A stretch of 64,000 bases of DNA from positions 1,302,001 through 1,366,000 of the forward strand of contig CBDEGI010000004.1 in the NCBI GenBank assembly GCA_965237575.1. Reading direction: 5' to 3'. The position numbers and the translations under genes are program-made. Positions 52,904 to 60,975 of the stretch are shown piece after piece (positions within the stretch are counted from its first letter, which is position 1; each line of letters opens with the position of its first letter). The notes under the pieces are model-generated. The model had not been told where the DNA came from. It was given only the letters and a program-made list of their open reading frames with translations, and did not search any database. This DNA comes from JAKZVK01 sp965237575 (lineage in GTDB: Bacteria; Acidobacteriota; Terriglobia; Bryobacterales; UBA6623).

Positions 52904-53230
52904 GTCCCATACTTTAGCCCAAATCCGGCAGTTCCTACGGTATTGCCGTGCGTCCTAAGGTTCTCACGGTCAACAAGTTGCACCCAGAATCGACAACTGC
53001 GGAGTAGTTACGATTTGTCATCCGTGGGGTGACCCTGTACCTGGTCGAGGTCCGTTTCCCATCGGCACACATCGTCCCTTGGCCCCAGGGTCACCGGATC
53101 TAGGTTCATGGGCTCAAGCCGGTTTTGGGAAGGCCCCTCAAAGGGGCCTGCTTCATTCACTGGGACCATGCTACCAGGCGTCGAACGCCTGGCCTAATGG
53201 AAACCAAGGCCCGTGAACGGGCCTGTGGCG
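52904..53230. other. Intergenic region with three consecutive hairpins
   Basis: No gene. Three strong hairpins lie in a row: AGGCCCCTCAAAGGGGCCT (53131-53149), CCAGGCGTCGAACGCCTGG (53174-53192) and AGGCCCGTGAACGGGCCT (53207-53224). They are annotated together below. The remaining 200 bases show nothing. Confidence 0.5.
53131..53224 (-). terminator. Hairpin cluster downstream of the kinase gene
   Basis: Three near-perfect palindromes within 94 bases directly after the kinase stop codon at 53231. The first hairpin met by RNA polymerase is seven bases past the stop. No U-run follows, so this is either a non-canonical terminator or an mRNA-stabilising end. Confidence 0.45.
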
Positions 53231-55987
53231 TCAGTCGACAAGTGCTTGTTGCCAGTTGGTCACGATAGTTATGGGCAGGTTGGCTTGCTCTTCGGTCGGT
53301 ACCAAGATGATAAAGCGTTGCCCGTCGGCGCTGACGTCGAACCTCATCCGTGGGAGTTGTCCGTCCACTTCGAAGAGGATCTCGGGCACACCGGGTTCGA
53401 AGGTCCCGCCGGCCCGCACAGTGGCGGTCTGTACTGGGGCAGCCATCAGTTTGTTGCCGAAATGATAGAAGATCTCCTTACCGTCGGCGCTCCATATCGG
53501 GCTTCGACCGCCATCGCGCGACACTTGCCATCTGCCCTCGTCCTCAGGAAAGGGCCGCACGTAGACCTCGCGGCGACCCGATTCATTGGAGTGATAGGCG
53601 ATCCAAGCGCCGTCTGGTGAGAAGACGCCGTTGGCCTCGAGGAAGTCGGTTTGCGCGACTACGATCGGTTTTCGCTCCCCTTCCATTGCCAGCGCGAACA
53701 AGTCTAGGGATGATGTTGTAAGGCTCAAATAGCTGAGATAGCGGCCATCGCGTGACCAGTCGGACGGCCGTGTGGCCCTGTTCATGCCTTTCATGTCAGA
53801 GATCGCTTCGGCCACCCCCGCGCCCGTGGCTGCCTTTTGATAAAACCCACCAGCACCTCGACTTGAGGAAAAGGCAATCCGGGTTCCGTCGGGTGACCAG
53901 ACCGGTGAGCGCTCTTCCGCCGCGTCGAACGTCAGACGCGTCGCCACATCGCGCCTCAGATCCCACACCCAGATGTCAATGTTCCCTGTTCGTGGATCGA
54001 CAGTTTCGGTGGCCAGCCGCTCCCCGTCGGGAGAGAGGCGCAGGCGTGAGTGGAGGCCCGGTTCCCCGACCGTCCCCAGCTTGTTTCCCCGCCGGTCGAA
54101 CCAGGTGATTTGGACGGTTTGTTCTCCCCCACTTGTGCGATAGCTGAGGATGCCGTCTGCCGCAATTGAAAAGTCGCCGCCATGCATGCGACTGTGCGCG
54201 GCGACGCTCTCGGCAATCGGAAAACGCTCGCCGGTGAGCGAAGCGCTTTCGGCATCAAATGGCTGTGCAAAGAGCGTGTCGTCGAGCACGTAAACGAGAT
54301 AGCCTTGTGGATGCGAAGCTCTGGGAGGCGCGTACCATACTCGGCTCGAGGTCTGGAGCAAGGGCTTCGTCTCGTTCGTTTGTGTCTCCAAAGGCGCAAC
54401 GTCAAGGTTTCCCAGGAAGATGGGATTCTCAATTGCCCTTACCTCCTCCTGCTTTAGGTAGAGAAAGCGGCGGCCACCCGGCAAAAAGCGTGGCAGGCGG
54501 TGACTGTGAACCATGCCTGCCTTGGGAAAGTCCGTAACCGGCGTGGGTTCGCCGCCCCCGGAAGGCACGCGATGCAGCGGCGAGCTCTGCGTGGGGGCGA
54601 AAACAATAACGCCCGATCCCTGACTGTCCTCCGCCCACGCGCCCCCTCGTCCGGCCGGCGCGTCGCATAGCATCTGCGGCGGTCCGCCCGTCGTATCAAT
54701 CTTGTTCAGCTTTCCGTCGCCGAAGAAGGCCAAATAGCGGCTGTCGGGTGACCAGAAAGGGAATGTGGCCCCTTCCGTACCGGGTAGACGTTGGGCCTCG
54801 AGAGAATCGAGCGGCCTGACCCATAAGCTGCTCGTGTCTTCCGCCATCCCGACGAAAGCCAACTTCGTTCCGTCGGGAGAAAGCACGGGCGGTGCGTACT
54901 CTCCGCTTTCGAAAACGACGCCCTCGGGCGGGTCGATCGTAAACGTGATGGGCTGGGGCGGCACGGACTGTCCCGCGAAATAGAGGCACGCGAGTACCAA
55001 GGTCGTGACGAGAAAGGTGCCCGCAAGCGCCTTCCAGATCCGGACGACGGTCTTCGAAGGCGCCGGTGCTGGGGGCGTGAGTGGTTCGGCGTGGAGTTTC
55101 GAGGGTTCGCTGTTTGGACCGGCAAGAGCGCCGGTTGCTGCTCCCGTTCGCAGAATCGTGGAACGCCCCGACTTCAGCTTCTCGGCGCACGTTCGTAAAT
55201 CGACGATCGCGTCCGCCACGGTCTGGTAGCGGTCCTTCGGGTCCTTCGCCAGGCACTTCCCAACGATGAACTCCAACTCCATCGGCACGCCCGCGCGCAC
55301 GCCGGTCAACGGCTCGGGCTCTTGGTGGACAATCTCGAATAGCAGCGCCTGGTCGTATTCGCCTTGAAATGGCCGCTGCCCTCGCACCATCTCGTACAGC
55401 ACCACGCCTAGCGCCCAGACATCGGAGCGATGGTCCACCTCCATACCTTGCGCCTGCTCGGGCGACATGTAGGCGACCGTGCCCATCGTCTGATTGGCTT
55501 TCGTGAGGCGGGAGGCTTCGGTCAGCCGCGCCAAACCGAAGTCCATGATCGTGGCACGGCCTTTGGCGTCGACCATCACGTTGGCCGGCTTGATGTCCCG
55601 GTGGACAACACCGTTCTCGTGCGCCGCTTCCAGGCCGTCGGCGATCTGGCGGCCGATGTCGAGTGCTTCCTTTAGGGGCAGCGGCCCTGCCTCGATGCGG
55701 GCTTCAAGCGGGTCCCCTTCGATGAAGGCCATCGAAAGGAACGTCTTCCCCTCCGACTCGCCGATCTCGTATACCGGACAGATGTTGGGATGGTTGAGAC
55801 CCGCCGCCGCCTTGGCCTCGCGTAGAAAGCGGGCCTTGGCTTCGTCGTCGTTGAGCAGATGCGCGGCTAGGAACTTCAGCGCGACCGTGCGTTCGAGCGT
55901 GGTGTCTTCGGCTTTGTAGACGACACCCATGCCGCCCTCACCGAGCTTCTCGGTGATGTGGTAGTGCGAGATGGTGCGGCCGATCAT
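53231..55987 (-). CDS. Ser/Thr protein kinase fused to a PD40 beta-propeller
   Basis: The 918-residue protein has a PknB-type kinase domain at residues 12-275: LGEGGMGVVYKAED, VVHRDIKPANVMVD with the catalytic aspartate, IMDFGLARL and GTVAYMSPEQAQG. One membrane helix follows (IWKALAGTFLVTTLVLACLY, about 315-335). The C-terminal 560 residues are a TolB/PD40 propeller with repeated LSPDG and WSPDG units, outside the membrane. This sensor-kinase layout is abundant in Acidobacteriota. Ligand and targets are unknown. ATG 55987 is supported by similarity to the duplicate start at 56220. Confidence 0.92.
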   Translation of the reverse strand: MIGRTISHYHITEKLGEGGMGVVYKAEDTTLERTVALKFLAAHLLNDDEAKARFLREAKAAAGLNHPNICPVYEIGESEGKTFLSMAFIEGDPLEARIEAGPLPLKEALDIGRQIADGLEAAHENGVVHRDIKPANVMVDAKGRATIMDFGLARLTEASRLTKANQTMGTVAYMSPEQAQGMEVDHRSDVWALGVVLYEMVRGQRPFQGEYDQALLFEIVHQEPEPLTGVRAGVPMELEFIVGKCLAKDPKDRYQTVADAIVDLRTCAEKLKSGRSTILRTGAATGALAGPNSEPSKLHAEPLTPPAPAPSKTVVRIWKALAGTFLVTTLVLACLYFAGQSVPPQPITFTIDPPEGVVFESGEYAPPVLSPDGTKLAFVGMAEDTSSLWVRPLDSLEAQRLPGTEGATFPFWSPDSRYLAFFGDGKLNKIDTTGGPPQMLCDAPAGRGGAWAEDSQGSGVIVFAPTQSSPLHRVPSGGGEPTPVTDFPKAGMVHSHRLPRFLPGGRRFLYLKQEEVRAIENPIFLGNLDVAPLETQTNETKPLLQTSSRVWYAPPRASHPQGYLVYVLDDTLFAQPFDAESASLTGERFPIAESVAAHSRMHGGDFSIAADGILSYRTSGGEQTVQITWFDRRGNKLGTVGEPGLHSRLRLSPDGERLATETVDPRTGNIDIWVWDLRRDVATRLTFDAAEERSPVWSPDGTRIAFSSSRGAGGFYQKAATGAGVAEAISDMKGMNRATRPSDWSRDGRYLSYLSLTTSSLDLFALAMEGERKPIVVAQTDFLEANGVFSPDGAWIAYHSNESGRREVYVRPFPEDEGRWQVSRDGGRSPIWSADGKEIFYHFGNKLMAAPVQTATVRAGGTFEPGVPEILFEVDGQLPRMRFDVSADGQRFIILVPTEEQANLPITIVTNWQQALVD

Positions 55988-56220
55988 GAGTGGGCTCGCT
56001 CGCGATCACGGATCGGTTGTTGTAGGAGGCGTATCCGCCGCTCCGAAGGAGTTACGCTTTCTGCGTTCCCACGGTGATTGTTGATCCAGCGGCGCCTGCA
56101 ATAGCGCGAAGGTCCCTGCCGGACCGCTCCCTCACGGTCACGGCTCGGTTGGACGACACCCATCCCGCCCTCACCGAGTTTTTCGGTGATCTTGTAGTGC
56201 GAGATCGTTCGGCCGATCAT
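55984..56220 (-). pseudogene. Duplicated kinase N-terminus broken by a repeat
   Basis: From ATG 56220 the frame reads MIGRTISHYKITEKLGEGGM and GVV, almost the same as the first 23 residues of the adjacent kinase. It then runs straight into the GCCGGACCGCTCCCT repeat (translated QPSRDREGAVRQGP). No kinase sequence follows until the real gene starts at 55987. It is a remnant of a duplication or of an older 5' end displaced by the repeat. Confidence 0.75.
56111..56150. repeat. Dispersed repeat, GCCGGACCGCTCCCT type, copy 2
   Basis: Near-identical to 30965-31003 (CTCACGG for CTGACGG). It abuts the duplicated kinase start. Confidence 0.6.
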
Positions 56221-56305
56221 GTTGGTCCGATTCTACCGCTACAGCATGGGTAGCGCTTACTCCTCGGGAAGCTCTGGGGTCGCGATCTGTGACGTTAGAA
56301 GTCGA

Positions 56306-57373
56306 CTACGCGTATTTCTCGCGCAGCCGAGCCGCCGCCTCGACTTCGTTCTTCAGCTTGGAGTAGACCTCGTCGATTTCCACGACGGCGGCGGACCCGG
56401 GGGCAAAACCACAATCCGGATTGAGTGTGATCTGTTGGGGCGATAGGTATCGCAAGGCGGACTCGACCCGTTCGATGATGGTATCGACCGAGTCCACGAC
56501 GCCCGGTTGGCAACTCACGCATCCGAGGCCCACCTCGATCCCCTCGGGGAGTTGCTTGAGGATCGCCATCTCACCGGCGCCCGGGGCGGTGAACTCCATC
56601 GTGATGTGGTCAACCTTGAGCCAGCTCAACTGGTTGAGAATGGGCTCATAGCCGCCGCTATGCAGGGCTTCGCCGCGGGCCCGGGCTCCGGCTCTACGGC
56701 ACAGGTGGACGGCCCGGGTCACCCCCTCGATCCCCTCAAAGACCTGGTTGTCCATGTCGACGGCGAAGTCCGCGGCTCGATCCGGGTCGTTGTATTGTCG
56801 CCGGACTTCCGGATCAACAAACAAGCAGAGATGAGGATCGTCGACCTGTACCACTGCGACACCCTCCTCGCGAAGCAGCTCGACCTCCCGCCGCAGAATG
56901 GGCACGCAATCGCGAACGAAGTCCTCGCGCGTCGGGTAGGCCGGCGAAGACTTCTCCCGGTCCCACATGCGCTCGCCAAGCAGTGCGGGAGCCGGCAACG
57001 TGGCCTTGATGGCCCGGTTGGTGACCTGCTTGAGAAACCTGACTTCTTGCGCGATAAAACCGGGCCGATGAGGCGACAGCTTGTCGACGACTATCGTCCA
57101 AGGCCGTCCGTCGGCCGGGTTCAGGCTCAACTCGAAGCCGTGGGCCAGCTCGGCGATGACGCCGATGTACGACTTTCGCCGCCACTCGCCGTCGGTCACG
57201 ACGTCCAAGCCGGCCACTTCTTGGAGCGCCACCACGTAGCGGATCGCCGAGGCCATCAGGCGTTCGTTCTCTTCCGGCGAGTGCTGTACGGCGCCCGAGA
57301 TCAGCTCTTTGACGAGCGCCGGCCGAGGCATCGAGCCGATCACTGAAGCGGGAAACAGTGGTCGGTCCGGCAT
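56306..57373 (-). CDS. MetE-like (COG0620) protein lacking one zinc cysteine
   Basis: The 355-residue protein has the TIM-barrel layout of the MetE C-terminal domain: LFPASVIGSMPRP at the start, LDVVTDGEWRRKSYIGV, VAVVQVDDPHL and the NPDCGF segment with one zinc cysteine. The glutamate in ITMEF is also present. The H-x-C pair is changed: HSGGYEP carries histidine but no cysteine, so methionine synthase activity is doubtful. It ends a tight three-gene operon (three bases after the nucleotidyltransferase) with an OPA-type transporter. Its real substrate may be another methylated or phosphorylated compound. Confidence 0.8.
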   Translation of the reverse strand: MPDRPLFPASVIGSMPRPALVKELISGAVQHSPEENERLMASAIRYVVALQEVAGLDVVTDGEWRRKSYIGVIAELAHGFELSLNPADGRPWTIVVDKLSPHRPGFIAQEVRFLKQVTNRAIKATLPAPALLGERMWDREKSSPAYPTREDFVRDCVPILRREVELLREEGVAVVQVDDPHLCLFVDPEVRRQYNDPDRAADFAVDMDNQVFEGIEGVTRAVHLCRRAGARARGEALHSGGYEPILNQLSWLKVDHITMEFTAPGAGEMAILKQLPEGIEVGLGCVSCQPGVVDSVDTIIERVESALRYLSPQQITLNPDCGFAPGSAAVVEIDEVYSKLKNEVEAAARLREKYA

Positions 57374-57376
57374 GGC

Positions 57377-58156
57377 TTAACGGATGAGATCCTGCGAGGG
57401 CACTTCGGAGGGCCAGTGCATCCGAGCGTACTCGAAATCCTCTTGGGTATCGATCTCGATGTAGCCTCCGGGCGTGTCGACATGGACCAGCCTCTCGCCG
57501 GCTTCGACCATGTCTTGAAACAAGTGGATTAGATAGGCCTTTTCGAACACTTTGGCTTCGCGAAACGGGCCACCGGCGTGACGAAGCCGGCAGTCATGGT
57601 AGTGCCGTCGCAGCGTCTCGGCGCCGGCGTCTGAGAATGCCGCAACACCAATGAACTCGCCGTGGGCGTCGGCTTCGCCGATTTCGCGGTGGATTCGGGT
57701 GATGACGCCGTTCTTGACGGCGACTTTCTCGGCGTCATCGGCGGGGTGTTGCGACCGGTGCCGGTAGCGATCGAGCCACTCCGTATCGACGACCAGCGAC
57801 ATGTCTTCATCCGATTTCAGCAGTCGTTCGACGACTTGTGGTGTAAAGAGAATGTCCGAGTAGCAGCAAAGGAACGGCCCGTCCATCAGGTCCTCAGCGT
57901 GGAAGAGCGAGGCAAGGATGTTGTTGTTTTGCCAGCCCTGATTGTGGCGAAACGTGAACTGCGGGTAGCTCTCGCGGACCTTGTCGATCTGGTATCCGCC
58001 GATGAAGCAAATATCGTCAATGCCGTTACGACGGAGAGCGTGGATCGTCCAATCGAGGATGCTACGGCCGCCGACCTCGGCGAAACATTTGGGCGAGTCG
58101 GCCGTGGTCGGCATGAGCCGTTCGCCTCGGCCGGCTCCGATGATGATGGCTCGCAT
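57377..58156 (-). CDS. LicC-like nucleotidyltransferase
   Basis: The 259-residue protein has the nucleotidyltransferase P-loop AIIIGAGRGERLMPTTADSP followed by K, then LDWTIHALRRNGIDDICFIG, CYSDILFTPQVV with the metal aspartate, and YIEIDTQEDFEYA. It resembles the LicC phosphocholine cytidylyltransferase group, which activates a phosphorylated small molecule with CTP, but other sugar-phosphate activities remain possible. ATG 58156 is chosen because it starts the P-loop strand. It lies 22 bases after the transporter gene and three before the MetE-like gene. Confidence 0.8.
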   Translation of the reverse strand: MRAIIIGAGRGERLMPTTADSPKCFAEVGGRSILDWTIHALRRNGIDDICFIGGYQIDKVRESYPQFTFRHNQGWQNNNILASLFHAEDLMDGPFLCCYSDILFTPQVVERLLKSDEDMSLVVDTEWLDRYRHRSQHPADDAEKVAVKNGVITRIHREIGEADAHGEFIGVAAFSDAGAETLRRHYHDCRLRHAGGPFREAKVFEKAYLIHLFQDMVEAGERLVHVDTPGGYIEIDTQEDFEYARMHWPSEVPSQDLIR

Positions 58157-58178
58157 AATGAGGGCTTGTTGCGTGGGC

Positions 58179-59504
58179 CTAGGCAGTTTGCTCCGGCTCA
58201 GCCGGGGCGGCGTTCCAGAGCAACGCGGCAAAGAATGCCGCCGCAAAGGCCCAGCCCGCCCAGATGTAAATGGCCACCTGCCACCCCCCGTGCTCCGGCA
58301 TCTTGTAATGGCCGGTTACCACGTCACCGGTCGCGGCGCCCATGTAACCCATGAAGTTAACAAAGCCGGCGGCGGCGGCCGACGTACCACGCCGCGCCAA
58401 ATCAGCCGGAGCTGTGCCAACCAGCAACACTTGAGGTCCATAAATGCAGAATCCGATCACGCCCAGTAACAGCACGGTCGCCCAAACACTGGTTCTCGTG
58501 ACCGACTCATACGCAATCGTGAGAGCCCCCAGCAGTAGCAGCAAGAGGCAGATGACCGGTCCCCGGCGGCTTCCGAAAAAGCGATCCGTCGCCCAACCGG
58601 CCAGATAGGAACCCGCGATGGCGCCGACGGGCAATACGACGTACTTGAGGCCGGCAGCCCCGACCCCGGAGTCCTGCACTTCGGTCAGGTGGGCGAGCCC
58701 CCAATCGAGGAAACCGTAGCGGCAGGCGTTCAAGAGCCCCAGGGAAATACCCAGCAACCAGAGAGCACGATTCGAAAGCGTGAGGACGATGTTCTCCCAA
58801 AGCGACGTGGCCGGCCGCGGCGGTGCGGCAGGGGCTGGCCCCGCTGGATCGTCGGCGCGATCGGATCCGTCGGCCGCCCGGTGATCGCTCGGCGACTCCC
58901 TCAAGCTCATGAGCATGACGACGCCTGCTAGAGCCAAGAGCAAGCTGGGCGCGTACAAGGCGCCACGCCAGCCCAGCAGGTCGGCCGCTTGTCCGGCGAC
59001 GATGTAGGTCAGGCCCAGCGTCAGTTGATACCCGGTCCCGATGAGTCCAATCGCCTTTCCCCGCCGGAGGGGAGGGATCCAGTTGCCAATGACGCGAACA
59101 CAAGGCGTCCAGCCGAGCGACTGGGCGTAGCCGTTCGCGGCCCATACGAAGAGCAGAAAGTAGAACCCGCTGGCGAGGCCAAAGATGACGTTCAGCGCCG
59201 CGGAACCAAACATGCCGACGGCGAGAAGCAAGCGGGGGGAGACGCGCTCGGACAATTGGCCGTTCACCAGTTGACCCAAGCCGTAGGTGATCTTGAGCGA
59301 CGCTAGAATCAGACCCACTTGCTCGCCGCCGAAACCCATGCCACCTTCGCCGACGGGTGCTTGCAGCCCCGGTACGGCGGCTGAAATGTTCGTGCGGCAA
59401 AAGTAGAACGCGCCATAGGTCAGCCAGATGGTCCAGATAAGCTGCCGCTCCCCCGGAAGGGGAGAGAACGATCGAAGTGCCGAGGCTCCGCTGTCGTTTT
59501 CCAC
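58179..59504 (-). CDS. MFS transporter, organophosphate:phosphate antiporter (GlpT/UhpC-like)
   Basis: The 441-residue protein has twelve predicted membrane helices. It opens with YGAFYFCRTNISAAVPGLQA, the GlpT/UhpC family's first helix, and has QSLGWTPCVRVIGNWIPPLR and GKAIGLIGTGYQL. OPA carriers exchange glycerol-3-phosphate, hexose phosphate or phosphoglycerate for phosphate. It is the first gene of the operon with the LicC-like and MetE-like genes, so an imported phosphorylated molecule may be the substrate of those enzymes. GTG 59504 starts it. Confidence 0.85.
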   Translation of the reverse strand: MENDSGASALRSFSPLPGERQLIWTIWLTYGAFYFCRTNISAAVPGLQAPVGEGGMGFGGEQVGLILASLKITYGLGQLVNGQLSERVSPRLLLAVGMFGSAALNVIFGLASGFYFLLFVWAANGYAQSLGWTPCVRVIGNWIPPLRRGKAIGLIGTGYQLTLGLTYIVAGQAADLLGWRGALYAPSLLLALAGVVMLMSLRESPSDHRAADGSDRADDPAGPAPAAPPRPATSLWENIVLTLSNRALWLLGISLGLLNACRYGFLDWGLAHLTEVQDSGVGAAGLKYVVLPVGAIAGSYLAGWATDRFFGSRRGPVICLLLLLLGALTIAYESVTRTSVWATVLLLGVIGFCIYGPQVLLVGTAPADLARRGTSAAAAGFVNFMGYMGAATGDVVTGHYKMPEHGGWQVAIYIWAGWAFAAAFFAALLWNAAPAEPEQTA

Positions 59505-59802
59505 AGGAATCTCGCCGATCAGACCCTTACAAACGACTACGACCCTCTTCTATCGGTTGGAACCGATGGCCGTGTCGGGGTATTCTAACAATCCACCACG
59601 GAAAGCGTTGAAAGATCAACGGCGGTAGCGTGCCCCTTTGGACGGCTCTCATGCTCGTCGGGTTGGCCGAACTGTGGAGGATGTCCCGGTGGTTCGCGGC
59701 CGGTGGCATCTCGACCGAGCTACAGACGTTGTGGAAACCGGATTCGACCCGGGGTGCCCTACTCACGACTTACGTGGCGCAGTGGCGAATGCCGGTTGAG
59801 GC
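59505..59802. other. Intergenic stretch, nothing recognised
   Basis: About 300 bases upstream of the OPA operon. I see no repeat or RNA; an inverted repeat TATCGGTTGGAACCGATGG lies at about 59552-59570. The operon promoter should be here. Confidence 0.35.
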
Positions 59803-60810
59803 TTACGTCTCGGAACGCGGCGCAGCGAGGATCTCGGCGAGCTTGGCCGGGAGAATGTTGCCGCCGCTGAGAATGCAGACGACATCGAGCCCCCGCGAGT
59901 CGATCTTGCAGGCGAGGAGGGCCGCTACGCCGACGGCGCCGCCGCCTTCGACCACTAGCTTCTGCTGCTCGGCCAGGGTGCGTATCGCCGTGGTGATCTC
60001 GTCCTCGTCGACGCAGATCACGTCGTCGACCAAATGCCGCACGATGCCGAACGTGCGCTCGCCGGGCTGGGCGATCATCAGCGCGTCGGCGAGTGTGGGG
60101 CCGGGGTCGGTCGTGACGCGCTCGCCCTGCTCGACCGACCGCGCCATCGAGCCGTTCGCCGCCGGTTGGACGCCGATGACCCGGCAGCCCGGACGCTTGT
60201 GCTTGACCGCGGTCGCGATGCCCGAAACCAGTCCGCCGCCGCTCACCGGGACGACGACACAGAAGTCACCGTCGAGTTGATCGAGCAACTCGAGACCGAT
60301 GGTGCCGTCGCCGGCGATCGTCTCTTCCGAGTCGTAGGGGTGCAGCAGCAGACGGCCTGTCTCGCGTTGGATGCGGAAGGTCGTGTCCCAACGGTCTTTG
60401 AAAGTGTTCTCGCACAGAACCACTGTCGCCCCGAGCTGCCGCGTGCGTTCGATCTTGAACGACGAAGCGCCGCGCATCATGACAACCTGGAGATCGACCC
60501 CCAGGCGGCTTGCGGCGTAGGCGGCGCCCTGGGCGAAGTTGCCCGACGATGAGGTGACGACACCGGCCGCGCGGGCCTGCTCGAGATGCGCCAGCATGCC
60601 GTTCATCGACGGTCGCATCTTGAACGAGCCCGTCGGTTGTAGCGACTCGAGTTTCAAATAGACGCGCTGGCCGCGGCCCTCGCTCAATGGCTCGGAAACG
60701 ATCAGCGGCGTGGGCGGGAAGTGAGAGGCGAGGCGGTCGCGGGCTTGTTCGATTAGGAAAAACAATGGGGAGATTCCTTGAAGCCGCTCGAAACGTGGCC
60801 GCGTTTCCAT
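59803..60810 (-). CDS. Threonine/serine dehydratase family PLP enzyme
   Basis: The 335-residue protein matches fold-type II dehydratases: KLESLQPTGSFKMR with the PLP lysine, SSSGNFAQGAAYAA, a glycine-rich cofactor loop VVPVSGGGLVSGIA and VCILSGGN near the end. It has no ACT regulatory domain, so it resembles catabolic TdcB or serine racemase rather than biosynthetic IlvA. It would turn threonine or serine into a 2-oxo acid and ammonia. ATG 60810 has AAAGGGCG upstream. Confidence 0.88.
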   Translation of the reverse strand: METRPRFERLQGISPLFFLIEQARDRLASHFPPTPLIVSEPLSEGRGQRVYLKLESLQPTGSFKMRPSMNGMLAHLEQARAAGVVTSSSGNFAQGAAYAASRLGVDLQVVMMRGASSFKIERTRQLGATVVLCENTFKDRWDTTFRIQRETGRLLLHPYDSEETIAGDGTIGLELLDQLDGDFCVVVPVSGGGLVSGIATAVKHKRPGCRVIGVQPAANGSMARSVEQGERVTTDPGPTLADALMIAQPGERTFGIVRHLVDDVICVDEDEITTAIRTLAEQQKLVVEGGGAVGVAALLACKIDSRGLDVVCILSGGNILPAKLAEILAAPRSET

Positions 60811-60975
60811 CGCCCTTTCAGGGCCCTGGTCGCGAGAGGTTCGCTACCTAGGGTTCCGCCGAGGACGGCTTCACCCTAGGCTAACATCCGTCCGTCCGCT
60901 TCGCGGACTTGGGTCCGGTTTGGGCTGGTGCAGCGAGGTCGGAGTGAGGTTGTTTCGTATGGCCGCGGCATCATT

